From Cohnella rhizosphaerae (GTDB lineage: Bacteria; Bacillota; Bacilli; Paenibacillales; Paenibacillaceae), in assembly GCF_029525575.1 (NCBI RefSeq), contig NZ_JAPDIA010000003.1, positions 496,001 to 560,000 on the forward strand: a stretch of 64,000 nucleotides of DNA. Reading direction: 5' to 3'. The position numbers were made by a program, and so were the translations under genes. The notes beneath the pieces were generated by a model. It was not told where the DNA came from. It ran no database searches and worked only from the letters and a program-made list of their open reading frames with translations. Positions 36,624-45,717 of this stretch are shown here, piece after piece; position 1 is the stretch's first letter, and each line of letters opens with the position of its first letter.

Positions 36624-37683
36624 ATGGAAGTTTTTCAAGGCGGCAAGACGCAGAATACGTACCAGATGCCGCAGCTGCCCAAGCGAACGTGGCGGCTGAT
36701 CTTTCTCGGCATCGTCGCGGTCATCGTCGTCTGGATCGGCTCGACGACGTTCTACACGGTGCAGGAGCAGGAGCAAGCGGCGATTCTCACGTTCGGCAAG
36801 TATACGGCGACGCAGGAGAAGTCGGGCCTGCACTTCAAGCTGCCGTCGCCGATCCAGCGGGTCGTCAAGGTGCCGGCCAACCTGACGCAGAAGCTGCACA
36901 TCGGCTACCGCGAGGACAGCGGCGGCAAGGTGACGCCGGTCGAATCCGAGGCGCTCATGATCACGGGCGACGAGAACATCGTCTCCGCCGACGCGGTCAT
37001 CGAGTGGAAAATAGCCAACATTCGCGATTACTTGTACAATATCGACGATCCGGAGCAGTTCCTGCGGAACTCCGCCAGCGCGGCGATCCGTTCGGTCATC
37101 GGCTCGACCAAGCTGGATTACGCGATTACCGAGGGAAAGACGGTCATCCAGGCGGACGTCAAGAAAAAACTGATTGAGATTCAGGAAAAGTACGGCACGG
37201 GCATCCAGATCGACGACCTGAAGTTCCAGGACATCGAGCCGCCCGAGGGCCAGGTGCAGACGGCGTTCAAGGAAGTCACCAATGCGCGCGAGGAGAAGAA
37301 CACGAAGATCAACCAGGCGCAGAAGTACGTGAACGACCGGCTCCCCAAGGCGCGGGGCGAGGCGCAGGCGCTTATCGAGCAGGCAGAGGCGCAGAAGAAG
37401 TCGCGGATTCTGAACGCGCAGGGCGACGTGGCGCAATTTAATGCCGTTTACAATGAATACGCTAAAAATCCGGAAGTCACCGCCGACCGTCTCGTGCTCG
37501 AGACGCTTGAGCAGATTCTGCCGAACGCCAAGGTCATCGTGACCGACGGCAGCGGGGACACGGTGAACTACCTGCCGCTCGACAGCTTCCTCAAAAACAG
37601 CGGCGCCAAGTCGACGACTTCGAGCGGCACGGGCGGTACGACGACGCAGCCTGAACGCAGGCCAGGGAGGTGCCGGACAATGA
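36624..37683 (+). CDS. hflK: FtsH protease activity modulator HflK
   Basis: An SPFH/band-7 protein of about 350 residues: one N-terminal membrane anchor (LIFLGIVAVIVVWIGSTTFY, about residue 25), FGKYTATQEKSGLHFKLPSPI and a coiled-coil tail (ARGEAQALIEQAEAQKKSR). With HflC it forms the membrane cage that restrains FtsH. As read, the frame runs without a stop into hflC. In the +1 frame a TGA (37681-37683) overlaps the hflC ATG, so I infer one indel near 37650 that removed the stop. ATG 36624 has GGAGGGG upstream. Confidence 0.85.
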
Positions 37684-38552
37684 ACACCCGCAAATGGATT
37701 CTGACCGGCGTCGGCGCGCTGCTGCTCGTCATTCTCCTCTCCGGCTCCATGTTCGTCGTCGGCGAGGGACAGTACAAGGTCGTGCTCAAGTTCGGCGAGG
37801 CGACGCGCATTCACCAGTCTCCCGGCATTCATTTTAAAATTCCGTTCATCGAGTCCGTGCGCACGCTTCCGAAGTATCAGCGCATCTACGATAGCCAGCC
37901 GACGACGATTCTGACCAAGGACAAGAAGCCGATCATCGTCGACAATTACTCGGTATGGCGCATCTCCGACCCGCATCGCTTCCTGCGTTCGCTGCAGACC
38001 GTATCGGCGGCCGAGGGACGCATCGGCGACGCCGTCTACAACGCGGTGCGGCGCAAGCTGTCCGAGATCGAATACGGCAGCATCATCAGCGAGACGACGG
38101 CGCGGGGCGACATCAACGACGAGATCACCCAGATGGTCAAGGACGTCGCGGCGAATCAGAACTACGGCATCGACATCATCGACGTGCGCATCAAGAAGAC
38201 GGATCTGCCGGAGGAGAACAAGCAGAGCGTCTACAACCGCATGATCTCGGATCGCCAGTCGATCGCGGCCGGCTACCTGTCCGAGGGCGACGAGCAGTCG
38301 CGCAAGGTGACTTCCAACGCGGACCGTCAGGCGCAGGAGCTCATCGCGCAGGCCGAGGCGGACGCCAAGAAGATCGTGGCCGAGGGCGAGAAGGAAGCGG
38401 CGCGCATCTATAACGAGGCTTACGGCAAGGATCCGAAGTTTTACAAGCTGTATCGGACGCTGCAGAGCTACACGACCACGTTCAAGGGCGAGCCGGTCAT
38501 CATGCTGCCCGCGGATTCGCCGTATACGCGGATTCTGCTGGGCGAGCGTTAA
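37680..38552 (+). CDS. hflC: Protease modulator HflC
   Basis: A 290-residue SPFH/band-7 partner of HflK with an N-terminal anchor (WILTGVGALLLVILLSGSMF), VGEGQYKVVLKFGEATR, IHFKIPFIESVRTLPKYQRI and the conserved IDIIDVRIKKTDLPEEN block with the downstream coiled coil (QAEADAKKIVAEGEKEAARI). ATG 37680 keeps its own GGGAGG nine bases upstream, supporting a separate gene despite the open frame continuing from hflK. Confidence 0.92.
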   Translation: MNTRKWILTGVGALLLVILLSGSMFVVGEGQYKVVLKFGEATRIHQSPGIHFKIPFIESVRTLPKYQRIYDSQPTTILTKDKKPIIVDNYSVWRISDPHRFLRSLQTVSAAEGRIGDAVYNAVRRKLSEIEYGSIISETTARGDINDEITQMVKDVAANQNYGIDIIDVRIKKTDLPEENKQSVYNRMISDRQSIAAGYLSEGDEQSRKVTSNADRQAQELIAQAEADAKKIVAEGEKEAARIYNEAYGKDPKFYKLYRTLQSYTTTFKGEPVIMLPADSPYTRILLGER

Positions 38553-38615
38553 GCGTTGCGGGGTAGAGCCTTCTGGCATTCGGGTAAATAGACACCATAG
38601 AAGGAGGCGATGCGG

Positions 38616-39570
38616 ATGAGGCGATACGGTGCGATGAGCAAGGCGGTACTAACGCTGCTGCTGGCGATCGGGCTGGCGGTGCCGGCGCCCGGCGGCGCGG
38701 GTATCGTATCGGCGGCAGGGTCCGCCGCGAATGCGGTCGTCGACGGCAAGCCCGTCGCCTTCGCGGAGGCGGCGCCGGTCATCCAGGCCGGGCGCATGCT
38801 CGTGCCCGCCCGCGCGCTGCTCGAAGCGATGGGCGCGCGCATGGCCTGGGACCCGGATGCGCGGATCGTGACCGCGACGCTGCAGGCTGCGCAGGGCGGC
38901 GGGACCGCGCTGCTGCTGAAGATCGGTTCGCCGTACGTGCAGCGCACGGTCACCGACGCGACCGGCAAGGCGTCCGTTTATGTCGTGAAGCTGGACGTCG
39001 CCGCGCAGCTTGCTGTCGGACAGCACGATGATCCCGCTGCGGGCGAGCGCGGAGCTGACCGGACATGCGCTCGAATGGCGGCAGGCGACGAAGACCGCCG
39101 TCATCTCGCAGCCCGACGCGGACGCAGCGCAGGAGATGACGTTTAAGCAGTACGCGCTCTCGGGCGAGCTGTTCAAGCTGTCGAACGAGGAGATCGAGGC
39201 GTTTTTCCGGACCAACGACCTCCGCGCGCGGCACGGCAAGACCAAGCCTTTCGCCCTCAGCGTGCCGCTGTCGCTCGTCGCGCGCCTGAAGTCCGCCGAC
39301 ATGGGCGAGCAGGGCTATTTCAGCCACGACTCGCCAACCTACGGCGATCCGTTCGAGATGATGCGGGATCAGGGGATCAAGTTCCGGTCGGCGGCGGAGA
39401 ATATCGCGGCCGGGCAGGAGACGCCGGCCTCGGTCGTGGCCGCCTGGGAGAACAGCCCGGGTCATCTGAAGAACATGCTCGGCGACTACGAACAGATCGG
39501 CATCGGCTACGCGTACTACACGGATTCCGAGTATCGCAGCTATTGGACGCAGCAGTTTACCCGTCCGTGA
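38616..39570 (+). CDS. Secreted stalk-domain plus CAP-domain protein (one frame break)
   Basis: A secreted protein of about 318 residues: signal peptide (SKAVLTLLLAIGLAVPAPG), stalk domain (VDGKPVAFAEAAPVIQAGRM, VPARALLEAMGA, IPLRASAELTGHALEW) and a C-terminal CAP/SCP domain of the YkwD type (ADMGEQGYFSHDSPTYGDP, GIKFRSAAENIA, WENSPGHLKNML, IGIGYAYY). The frame breaks near 39008 between KLDVAAQL and LSDSTMIPLR, not on a long homopolymer. ATG 38616 is nine bases from AAGGAGG. CAP proteins of this type are linked to spore or cell-wall assembly. Confidence 0.83.
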
Positions 39571-39578
39571 CGAACTAG

Positions 39579-39624
39579 AAAAAGGTGCAGCCTCTCCGAT
39601 CGGTCGAGGGGCTGCGCCTTTTTT
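39579..39624 (+). terminator. Terminator after the CAP-domain gene
   Basis: AAAAAGG-GCAGCC pairs with GGCTGC-CCTTTTTT (39579-39624), a long hairpin ending in six T. Confidence 0.85.
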
Positions 39625-39720
39625 GTGTTTCCGCATGTTTATGGGGCGTCTTGGCCGGGCCGCCGTCGATGATACTGATACCATCCGCGCAAAACCGAGC
39701 GGCACTGCGCCGCGAGACGC

Positions 39721-39758
39721 AAGAAGACCGGTCCCCTTGCGGGCGCCGGCCTCTTCTT
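39721..39758 (-). terminator. Hairpin after the DUF4183 gene
   Basis: AAGAAGA (39721-39727) pairs with TCTTCTT (39752-39758), with CCGG/CCGG inside. It lies 11 bp past the DUF4183 stop on the minus strand; the T tract is poor. Confidence 0.55.
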
Positions 39759-39768
39759 GCTTTTCCGA

Positions 39769-40179
39769 TTATGAGATGACCGTGATCGTCGGAGCCGAGA
39801 TCGTCGGCTGCGTCGTCATCGTCGAGGCGCCGTCGAAGCTGCTGACCTCGAGCAGAACGGGCGTACCTTCGGTCAGGTCCCCGGTCGCCAGCACCAAGCT
39901 GGCTGTGGTCAGCGTCGACAGTCCGCCTTGCTGCAGCGTGCCGTTGACATAGACGTTGTAATAGCCGTTGGCGGGGGGATCCGGCAGCGTGGTCACGGGG
40001 GCGTCGGCGTCGTCGAGAAAGCTGTCTGCCGGTATCGTGGTCACGCCGCCTACGATCATGGCAGCCGTCACCGCGGCGTAGTAGCGGTCCACCGTCGGGC
40101 TGACGGTCGTCGAGATGACGCCTCCGGTCGCTACGGGGTTGCTGGCGATCGCGACGATCACAGGTTTAATGACGGGCAT
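39769..40179 (-). CDS. DUF4183 domain protein (spore-surface type)
   Basis: A 136-residue, Thr/Val/Ala-rich protein with a DUF4183 domain: YNVYVNGTLQQGGLSTLTTASLVLATG and GTPVLLEVSSFDG, the same strand order as the C-terminus of the collagen-like protein encoded divergently at 40446. DUF4183 is found in spore or exosporium surface proteins. ATG 40179 has GGAGGAGGTGAG upstream. No signal peptide is seen, consistent with mother-cell synthesis and outside assembly on the spore. The shared 266-bp upstream region suggests co-regulation. Confidence 0.8.
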   Translation of the reverse strand: MPVIKPVIVAIASNPVATGGVISTTVSPTVDRYYAAVTAAMIVGGVTTIPADSFLDDADAPVTTLPDPPANGYYNVYVNGTLQQGGLSTLTTASLVLATGDLTEGTPVLLEVSSFDGASTMTTQPTISAPTITVIS

Positions 40180-40445
40180 ATCACTCACCTCCTCCGGCCG
40201 AGAGGACTTCTTTCGTAGCCTCGGCCTTCTAACAGTACATGCATCGCGAGCGATTGCGGTACGGCGCTTCGACTGCGTCATCCGGCTCAAATTGCCGAAA
40301 AGGCGGCGCAAATCGCGGGCCTTCCGGCCAACGGCCCAAAGCGGATCGGCCGTCACGGCATATGATAGGCCAAAGGCAAGACGAGACCGCCGGCGTAAGC
40401 GAACGGGAAGCGGTATGCGGCAAACCGCACAAAAGGAGGATTCCG

Positions 40446-41523
40446 ATGGGGATGTCCCTTATCGTTTGCAAGCAGGCTCGAAAGGCAGACGGCCGCGCAT
40501 ACCGGCGCAGGCGCCGAAGCCGCTCTCGCGGCGCGGCCGGCAGCGAAGGCGGCGATTCATCGCAGCCTTCCCGGAAAAAAGAAAAAAGCGGGAAGAGCGT
40601 CCGCAGAGCGGAACGTCTGGGAAGCCCGGAAAGCCCGGAAAGCTCGGAAAGCCCGGAAACCCCGGAAAGCCCGGAAAGCCCGGAAAGCCCGGAAAGCGCC
40701 CGGCTCGAACGCCGGGCGCGCGCAAGCGTAGCGGAGACGGTGCGCGGGGGATGCGAGTCGCTCCCCGATCGCCTGGCCATACAGGGCGCCTAAGCCGGCG
40801 CGGGCTGAAGCGCATTGCGGGGTCGAAAGGCCATCGGGGCGCTCAAGGGGGGGGCTTGGCCGTCAAGCGGGCCAGTTCTGGCCGATCCGGCAGATCCGCC
40901 CGCTCAGATAGATCCGCCCAAGCCGATAGACCCGTCCGATCCGGCAGATCCGCCCGCTCAAGTAGACCCGCCAGATCCAGTAGACCCGCCAGATCCGGAC
41001 GACCCGCCGGCCCAGGCAATTCCGCCGGATCCGAGAGGTCTCGCGGGACCGGCGGGTCCCATGGGCCCCGCCGGACCTGCCGGCCCCGCAGGCGCTGCCG
41101 GTGCGAACGGTCAGCCCGGGATCGCGGGCCCGACCGGCACGAGCGGGCCTCCCGGCCCCGTCGGCCCTCCGGGTCCGCCCGGACCGATGGGCCCCCCCCG
41201 GACCGGCAGGGCCGCTACCCGCGGACATCGCCGTTTTGCCAAGCAACGCGCTGTATCTCGCTTTTCTGGAACAGACCGCGAGCGTCCCGGTCACGATCGG
41301 TGCCGGCCAATTCACGGTAAACGGCGTGCCCGCCGCTTCGTTCGAAGGGCTCGGTCCAAGCGCTTACTCGATGCTGTATTTGAATGGCGTGCCCCAAGAA
41401 CAGAACATCTACACGTTGACGCCTACGTCCGTGACGATCGATCCCGACGGTGCGACGCTTTTCGCAGGAACGCCGATCATGGTGCAGATCGTCAGCCTTA
41501 GCGTCGAGATCACAGGCAGCTAG
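40446..41523 (+). CDS. Collagen-like exosporium-type protein with C-terminal DUF4183 (several frame breaks)
   Basis: Reconstructed protein of about 358 residues: a basic N-terminus ([19 protein letters not shown]), a Gly-Lys-Pro collagen-type stretch (40610-40690), a linker of repeated DPP units, a second collagen-like region of Gly-X-Y triplets (41035-41215) and a DUF4183 domain ([32 protein letters not shown]). Frame shifts fit one extra base at each of A6 40575-40580, A6 40582-40587, G8 40847-40854 and C8 41192-41199. ATG 40446 has AAAAGGAGG upstream. It resembles BclA-like hair proteins. The N-terminal part is the least certain. Confidence 0.62.
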
Positions 41524-41529
41524 GCAGTT

Positions 41530-41990
41530 GGGGGGGCCGCACGAATTCGTTTCCAACCGAGATTACCGGTCCGCCCGCCGCCGCAGCCGCGCAAGTTTGG
41601 TCCCAACCGAGACTATCGGTCCGCCCCGCCGCCGCAGCCGCGCAAGTTTGGTCCCAACCGAGACTATCGGTCCGCCCCGACGCCGCTGCCGCGCAAGTTT
41701 GGTCCCAACCGAGACTATCGGTTCGCCCCGACGCCGCTGCCGAGCAAGTTTGATCCTGACCGAGACTACCGGTCCGTCCCGCCGCCGCCGCCGCGCAAGT
41801 TTGGTCCCAACCGAGACTATCGGTTCGCCCCGCCGCCGCAGCCGCGCAAGTTTGGTCCTGACCGAGACTATCGGTCCGCCCTGCCGCCGCTACCGCGCAA
41901 GTTTGGTCCCAACCGAGACTATCGGTTCGCCCCGCCGCCGCTGCCGCGCAAGTTTGGTCCCAACCGAGACTATCGGTTCGCCCCGACGCC
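41530..41990. repeat. 51-bp tandem array E (9 copies), overlapping the end of the exonuclease gene
   Basis: CCGAGA marks units at 41557, 41607, 41658, 41709, 41760, 41811, 41862, 41913 and 41964. The first step is 50 bp, all others 51. Each unit has TTTGGTCCCAACCGAGA, or a TTGATCCTGACC variant, and the small stem CCGA/TCGG. The last unit supplies the stop codon and final codons of the exonuclease III gene on the minus strand. Confidence 0.93.
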
Positions 41991-42755
41991 GTCCCAGACC
42001 GAATCGTCCAGCTCCAGCAGCACGGGGCAATGATCGCTGCCCATGACGGCGCAGTCGGTCGACGCTTCCCGCACGAAGGGGGCGAGCCGCGCGGATACGA
42101 GGAAGTAGTCGATGCGCCATCCGACGTTGCGCGCGCGGACGCCGGGCATGTAGGACCACCAGGAGTACACGTCGGTCCGGTCCGGGTACAGGTGGCGGAA
42201 CGTATCGACGAACCCCGCGCCCAGCAGCTCGCTCATTTTGGCGCGCTCCTCGTCCGTGAAGCCCGCGTTGCCGCGGTTCGGCTTCGGATTTTTCAGATCG
42301 ATCTCTTCGTGCGCGACGTTCAGATCGCCGCAGACGACGACGGGCTTGATCGCATCGAGCTCGGTCAGATATCGGCGGAAACGATCCTCCCACGCCAGCC
42401 GCAGATCAAGACGCGACAAGTCCCGCCGCGCGTTCGGCGTATAGACGTTGACCAGATAGAACCCCTCGAACTCCAGGGTCAGAATGCGGCCTTCCTCCTC
42501 GGCGTCCTCCTCGATCCCGTACCGCACCGACAACGGCTTGCGCTTCGTGAACACCGCGGTGCCGGAGTAGCCTTTTTGCTTCGCGTAATTCCAATACTGA
42601 CCGTACCGCTCTCCATGATCCACGCTGAGCTGGCCCTCCTGAAGCTTCGTTTCCTGCACGCAGAACAGATCCGCGTCCAATGCGTCGAAGTATTCGCCGA
42701 ACCCTTTATTCATCGCTGCCCGCAGCCCGTTCACGTTCCATGACGCCAGTTTCAT
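41970..42755 (-). CDS. exoA: Exodeoxyribonuclease III / AP endonuclease
   Basis: A 261-residue enzyme of the Xth/ExoA family that cuts at abasic sites in base-excision repair. Motifs: LASWNVNGLRA (residue 3), FCVQETKLQ with the catalytic Glu (about residue 34), YTPNARRDLSRL, VVCGDLNVAHEEIDL with Asp/Asn (about 148), WRIDYFLVSA and MGSDHCPVLLEL with the catalytic His (about 248). ATG 42755 has GAAGGAG upstream. Its last codons lie inside the final unit of a tandem array, so the C-terminal residues after SVWDG are probably array-derived. Confidence 0.93.
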   Translation of the reverse strand: MKLASWNVNGLRAAMNKGFGEYFDALDADLFCVQETKLQEGQLSVDHGERYGQYWNYAKQKGYSGTAVFTKRKPLSVRYGIEEDAEEEGRILTLEFEGFYLVNVYTPNARRDLSRLDLRLAWEDRFRRYLTELDAIKPVVVCGDLNVAHEEIDLKNPKPNRGNAGFTDEERAKMSELLGAGFVDTFRHLYPDRTDVYSWWSYMPGVRARNVGWRIDYFLVSARLAPFVREASTDCAVMGSDHCPVLLELDDSVWDGVGANR

Positions 42756-42837
42756 CGTATGGTCTCCTTCGTCGATCGTCGCTTTTCTACAATTCTACCT
42801 GCTGCCGCCGACCCGTGTCGAATGGAAGAATGCTGCG

Positions 42838-42853
42838 TGTGATAAATGTCACA
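42838..42853. promoter_or_regulatory. Crp/Fnr-type palindrome upstream of the STAS gene
   Basis: TGTGATAAATGTCACA is a perfect TGTGA-N6-TCACA palindrome, the Crp/Fnr box of Bacillota and others. It lies about 100 bp before the STAS gene and about 80 bp before the divergent exonuclease gene. Confidence 0.6.
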
Positions 42854-42955
42854 TACATCCCCGCAGTAACGGTGTATATAAGAAAAAGTTACCTAAATTT
42901 GCCGGTGTCTGTCGGTTCGGATCACACGGCTGTCGACGCCCGCGGGAGGTTCGTC

Positions 42956-43246
42956 ATGAAGTTCGATATCAGGCGAGAGGATGGCACGGTCGAGGTGGTG
43001 CTGTCGGGCAGGATCGGCGTAGCCGAAGCGGTCGAGCTCCGGCACAGGCTGTTCCCTGAGTTAACGGCGGGCGTTCCGGGCGTCTCGCTCCGAATGGACG
43101 AGGTCACGGACCTGGACAGCTCGGGACTCGGCCTGCTGCTGGCTTTGAGGAACCTGTGCGCGGACATCGGAGCGACGTTCGAGATCAGGAACGCTGGCGC
43201 CTGGCTGGAGCCGAAGCTCGACGCAATCGGGCTGCTCTCGCATTAG
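42956..43246 (+). CDS. STAS domain anti-anti-sigma factor
   Basis: A 96-residue STAS protein of the SpoIIAA/RsbV type: RIGVAEAVELRHRLFP, and MDEVTDLDSSGLGLLLALRNL containing the phosphorylatable serine (DSSGL, about residue 57). Such proteins bind anti-sigma kinases and are dephosphorylated by PP2C phosphatases. ATG 42956 has CGGGAGG upstream. It is the first gene of a signalling cluster that runs to 51446. Confidence 0.88.
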   Translation: MKFDIRREDGTVEVVLSGRIGVAEAVELRHRLFPELTAGVPGVSLRMDEVTDLDSSGLGLLLALRNLCADIGATFEIRNAGAWLEPKLDAIGLLSH

Positions 43247-43281
43247 ACGACAGGGGCATGAGGCATCAGGGAGGCATGGGC

Positions 43282-45362
43282 ATGAGCGGATTTTTGGCAT
43301 CGGCGGGCAACATGAAGCATGACAAGACGTTATGGACCCTCTATGCCCGAATTTACCGCGATTCGCAGGAAGCGATCATGATCACGGACAGACACGCCCG
43401 TATTATACAAGTGAATCCGTCCTTTTCCAGAATTACGGGCTACGACGAAGGCGAGGTCGTCGGGCTTACGCCCAGCGTGCTGAAGTCCGACTGTCAGCCG
43501 CCTGAATTTTACGCGCGGATGTGGGCGGCTATTCACCTCGAAGGCAAGTGGAAGGGCGAGATCTGGAACCGGCGCAAAAACGGCGAGGTTTACCCGCAAT
43601 GGCTGTCGATCTCCGCGGTTAAGGACGAGGCCGGACAGCTGCAAAACTATATGGCGATGTTCCTCGATCTCACCGAATACAAAAATGCCGCTTCCAAGCT
43701 CAGACTGCACGCGCAGGTGTTCAGCCATGCCGGAGAAGGCATCATGATCACGGATGCGGGGCTCAGGATCTTGTCCGTCAACAAGGCGTTCACCGCGGTG
43801 ACCGGCTATACGGAAGAAGAAGCTTGCGGGCATACGCCCGCCCTGCTCCGGTCCGGCAGGCACGGACGGGACTTTTACGACCGGATGTGGGCGAGCCTCC
43901 GCGGCACCGGCAGATGGCAAGGGGGAGATCTGGAACCGACGGAAGGGTGGCGAACTGTATCCCGAGTTCCTCTCCATCACGACGCTGCGCGACGAGCATG
44001 GCGAGGTCACGAACTACATTGGCATGTTCAAGGACATCACCGAGCGCAAGCAGTCGGAGGACAAGCTGAAGTATCTCGCCCACTACGATTCGTTGACCGG
44101 ACTGCCCAACCGGACGCTGCTGCAGGAGATGCTCCAGGACGTCATGGAGGGCTGCCGCAGAAAGGGAGAGCGGCTGGGCGTGCTGTTCATCGACCTGGAC
44201 CGGTTCAAGTCCGTCAACGATTCGCTCGGCCACGACGCGGGAGACAAGGTGCTGCGGCAGATGGGAGAACGCCTGAAGCGGGCCGTCCGCGCGGAAGACG
44301 TCGTATCGAGGCTCGGCGGCGACGAATTCATCGTCGTCCTGCGGCGCCTGAAGCGTGCGGAAGAAGCGATGGAAACGTCGCGGCGGATCGCGGAGCTAAT
44401 GGAGCGTCCGTTCGAAGGGGCGGACAACGAGATTTACATGACGGCCAGCATCGGCATCAGCCTGTACCCGGATCACGGCAAGGATCTGGAATCGCTCATG
44501 CGGCATGCGGACCTGGCCATGTACGAGGCCAAGTCGCTCGGCACGGGGCCGCAGGTGTTCAACGAGGGGATCAGCGGCGCTTTTTTTGCGCAAGCTTCGG
44601 CTGGAGCGGGAGCTTCGGTTCGCGGCCGAACGCGGGGAGCTCCGGCTCGTCTACCAGCCGCAGATCGGGTTGGCGAGCGGCATGCTGGAGGGCATGGAGT
44701 CGCTGCTCAGATGGCGGCATCCCGAGCTGGGCGCGATCCCGCCTTCAGAGTTCATCCCGATCGCGGAGGAGACGGGACTGATCCGGGAGATCGGAGGCTG
44801 GGCGCTCGGGGAGGCATGCAGGCAGCTCGGCGAATGGGACCGGCAATCGCGGGCGGTGCCGGCGGTCGCCGTGAATCTGTCCGGCAGGCAATTCATGGCG
44901 CCGGATCTGGCGGAGTCGATCCGCGGCATCGTGCGGGAGGCGGGCTGCGATCCGCGCCAGATCGTGCTCGAGATCACGGAAAGCTTCGGCATCGTCGACA
45001 TGGAGCCTGTCATCGCCGTCCTGCGCGAGCTGAGGGCGGCGGGCTTCCGAATTGCGATCGACGACTTCGGCAAAGGCTACTCGGCGCTGGGGTATTTGAA
45101 GCAGCTGCCGATCGATATTTTAAAGATCGACAAGAGCTTCCTGACCGAGCTGACCACAGATCCGAAAAGCGAGGCGCTCACGCGCGCGATCATCCAAATG
45201 GCGCAGGGCATGGAACTCCGCGTCATCGCGGAGGGCGTGGAGACGCCCGCGCAGATGGACCGCCTGCGGGAGCTGCGCTGCGACATCGCGCAGGGCTACT
45301 ACATCGACCGGCCGATGCCTGCGGCGGAGCTGGAGGCCGGCTACCTGACGCCTGGGAGGTAA
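43282..45362 (+). CDS. PAS-PAS-GGDEF-EAL c-di-GMP turnover protein (two frame breaks)
   Basis: About 693 residues: two PAS domains with C-terminal PAC motifs (about 16-130 and 136-253), a GGDEF diguanylate cyclase (260-426) with intact GGDEF near 345 and an RxxD product-inhibition site (RAED) five residues before it, and an EAL phosphodiesterase (440-683). The EAL motif reads ESL, with the catalytic Glu kept; DDFGKGYSALGYL and AEGVET are intact. No membrane segments, so it is a cytoplasmic sensor. Breaks: G5 43921-43925 and T7 44581-44587, one extra base each. ATG 43282 is seven bases from GGGAGG. Confidence 0.9.
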
Positions 45363-45491
45363 AAATGGGCGGCCGACGCGACGGTCATAAGCGAGTGTAG
45401 CGAAGCGGCAGCGAAGGGCGGTGTCGTTTGTGCAAACTTGGAGACTGACGCCCTGAACGCTCTTCTTCAGTTAGGCAGAAATTCATCACGA

Positions 45492-45524
45492 CCGTCGGGC
45501 TGCATAAGCCGGCGGATTTTTTTT
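45492..45524 (+). terminator. Terminator after the GGDEF-EAL gene
   Basis: CCGTCGGGCT (45492-45501) / AGCCGGCGG (45507-45515) with one bulge and wobble, then eight T. Confidence 0.75.
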
Positions 45525-45540
45525 ATGTTCTATCGGACGC

Positions 45541-45640
45541 TTCGCCTACCTCGGTAGAAATTCTCGAGCAGGAACAAACCGCGCCAGATGTCTCGCCTAC
45601 CTCGGAAGGAAGTCTTGATCGGGAACAAACCGCGACCTGC
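45541..45640. repeat. 51-bp repeat, two copies
   Basis: CGCCTACCTCGG at 45543 and 45594, exactly 51 bp apart; both units end GGAACAAACCGCG, resembling the core of array A. The rest of the 45363-45717 gap holds the terminator and no gene. Confidence 0.75.
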
Positions 45641-45717
45641 GTCCTAGGCTTGCAGGACTGAACCGCGCGACTGTCGAATTAAGCGTTACCACCACCAGGA
45701 GAAGGCGAGATGCTGCT

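Noticed and set aside
40446..40793. Separate Ser-Pro-Glu repeat protein
   Set aside because: The same DNA in the frame two bases over gives collagen Gly-X-Y triplets that connect, through homopolymer corrections, to the downstream collagen and DUF4183 regions, a better explanation.
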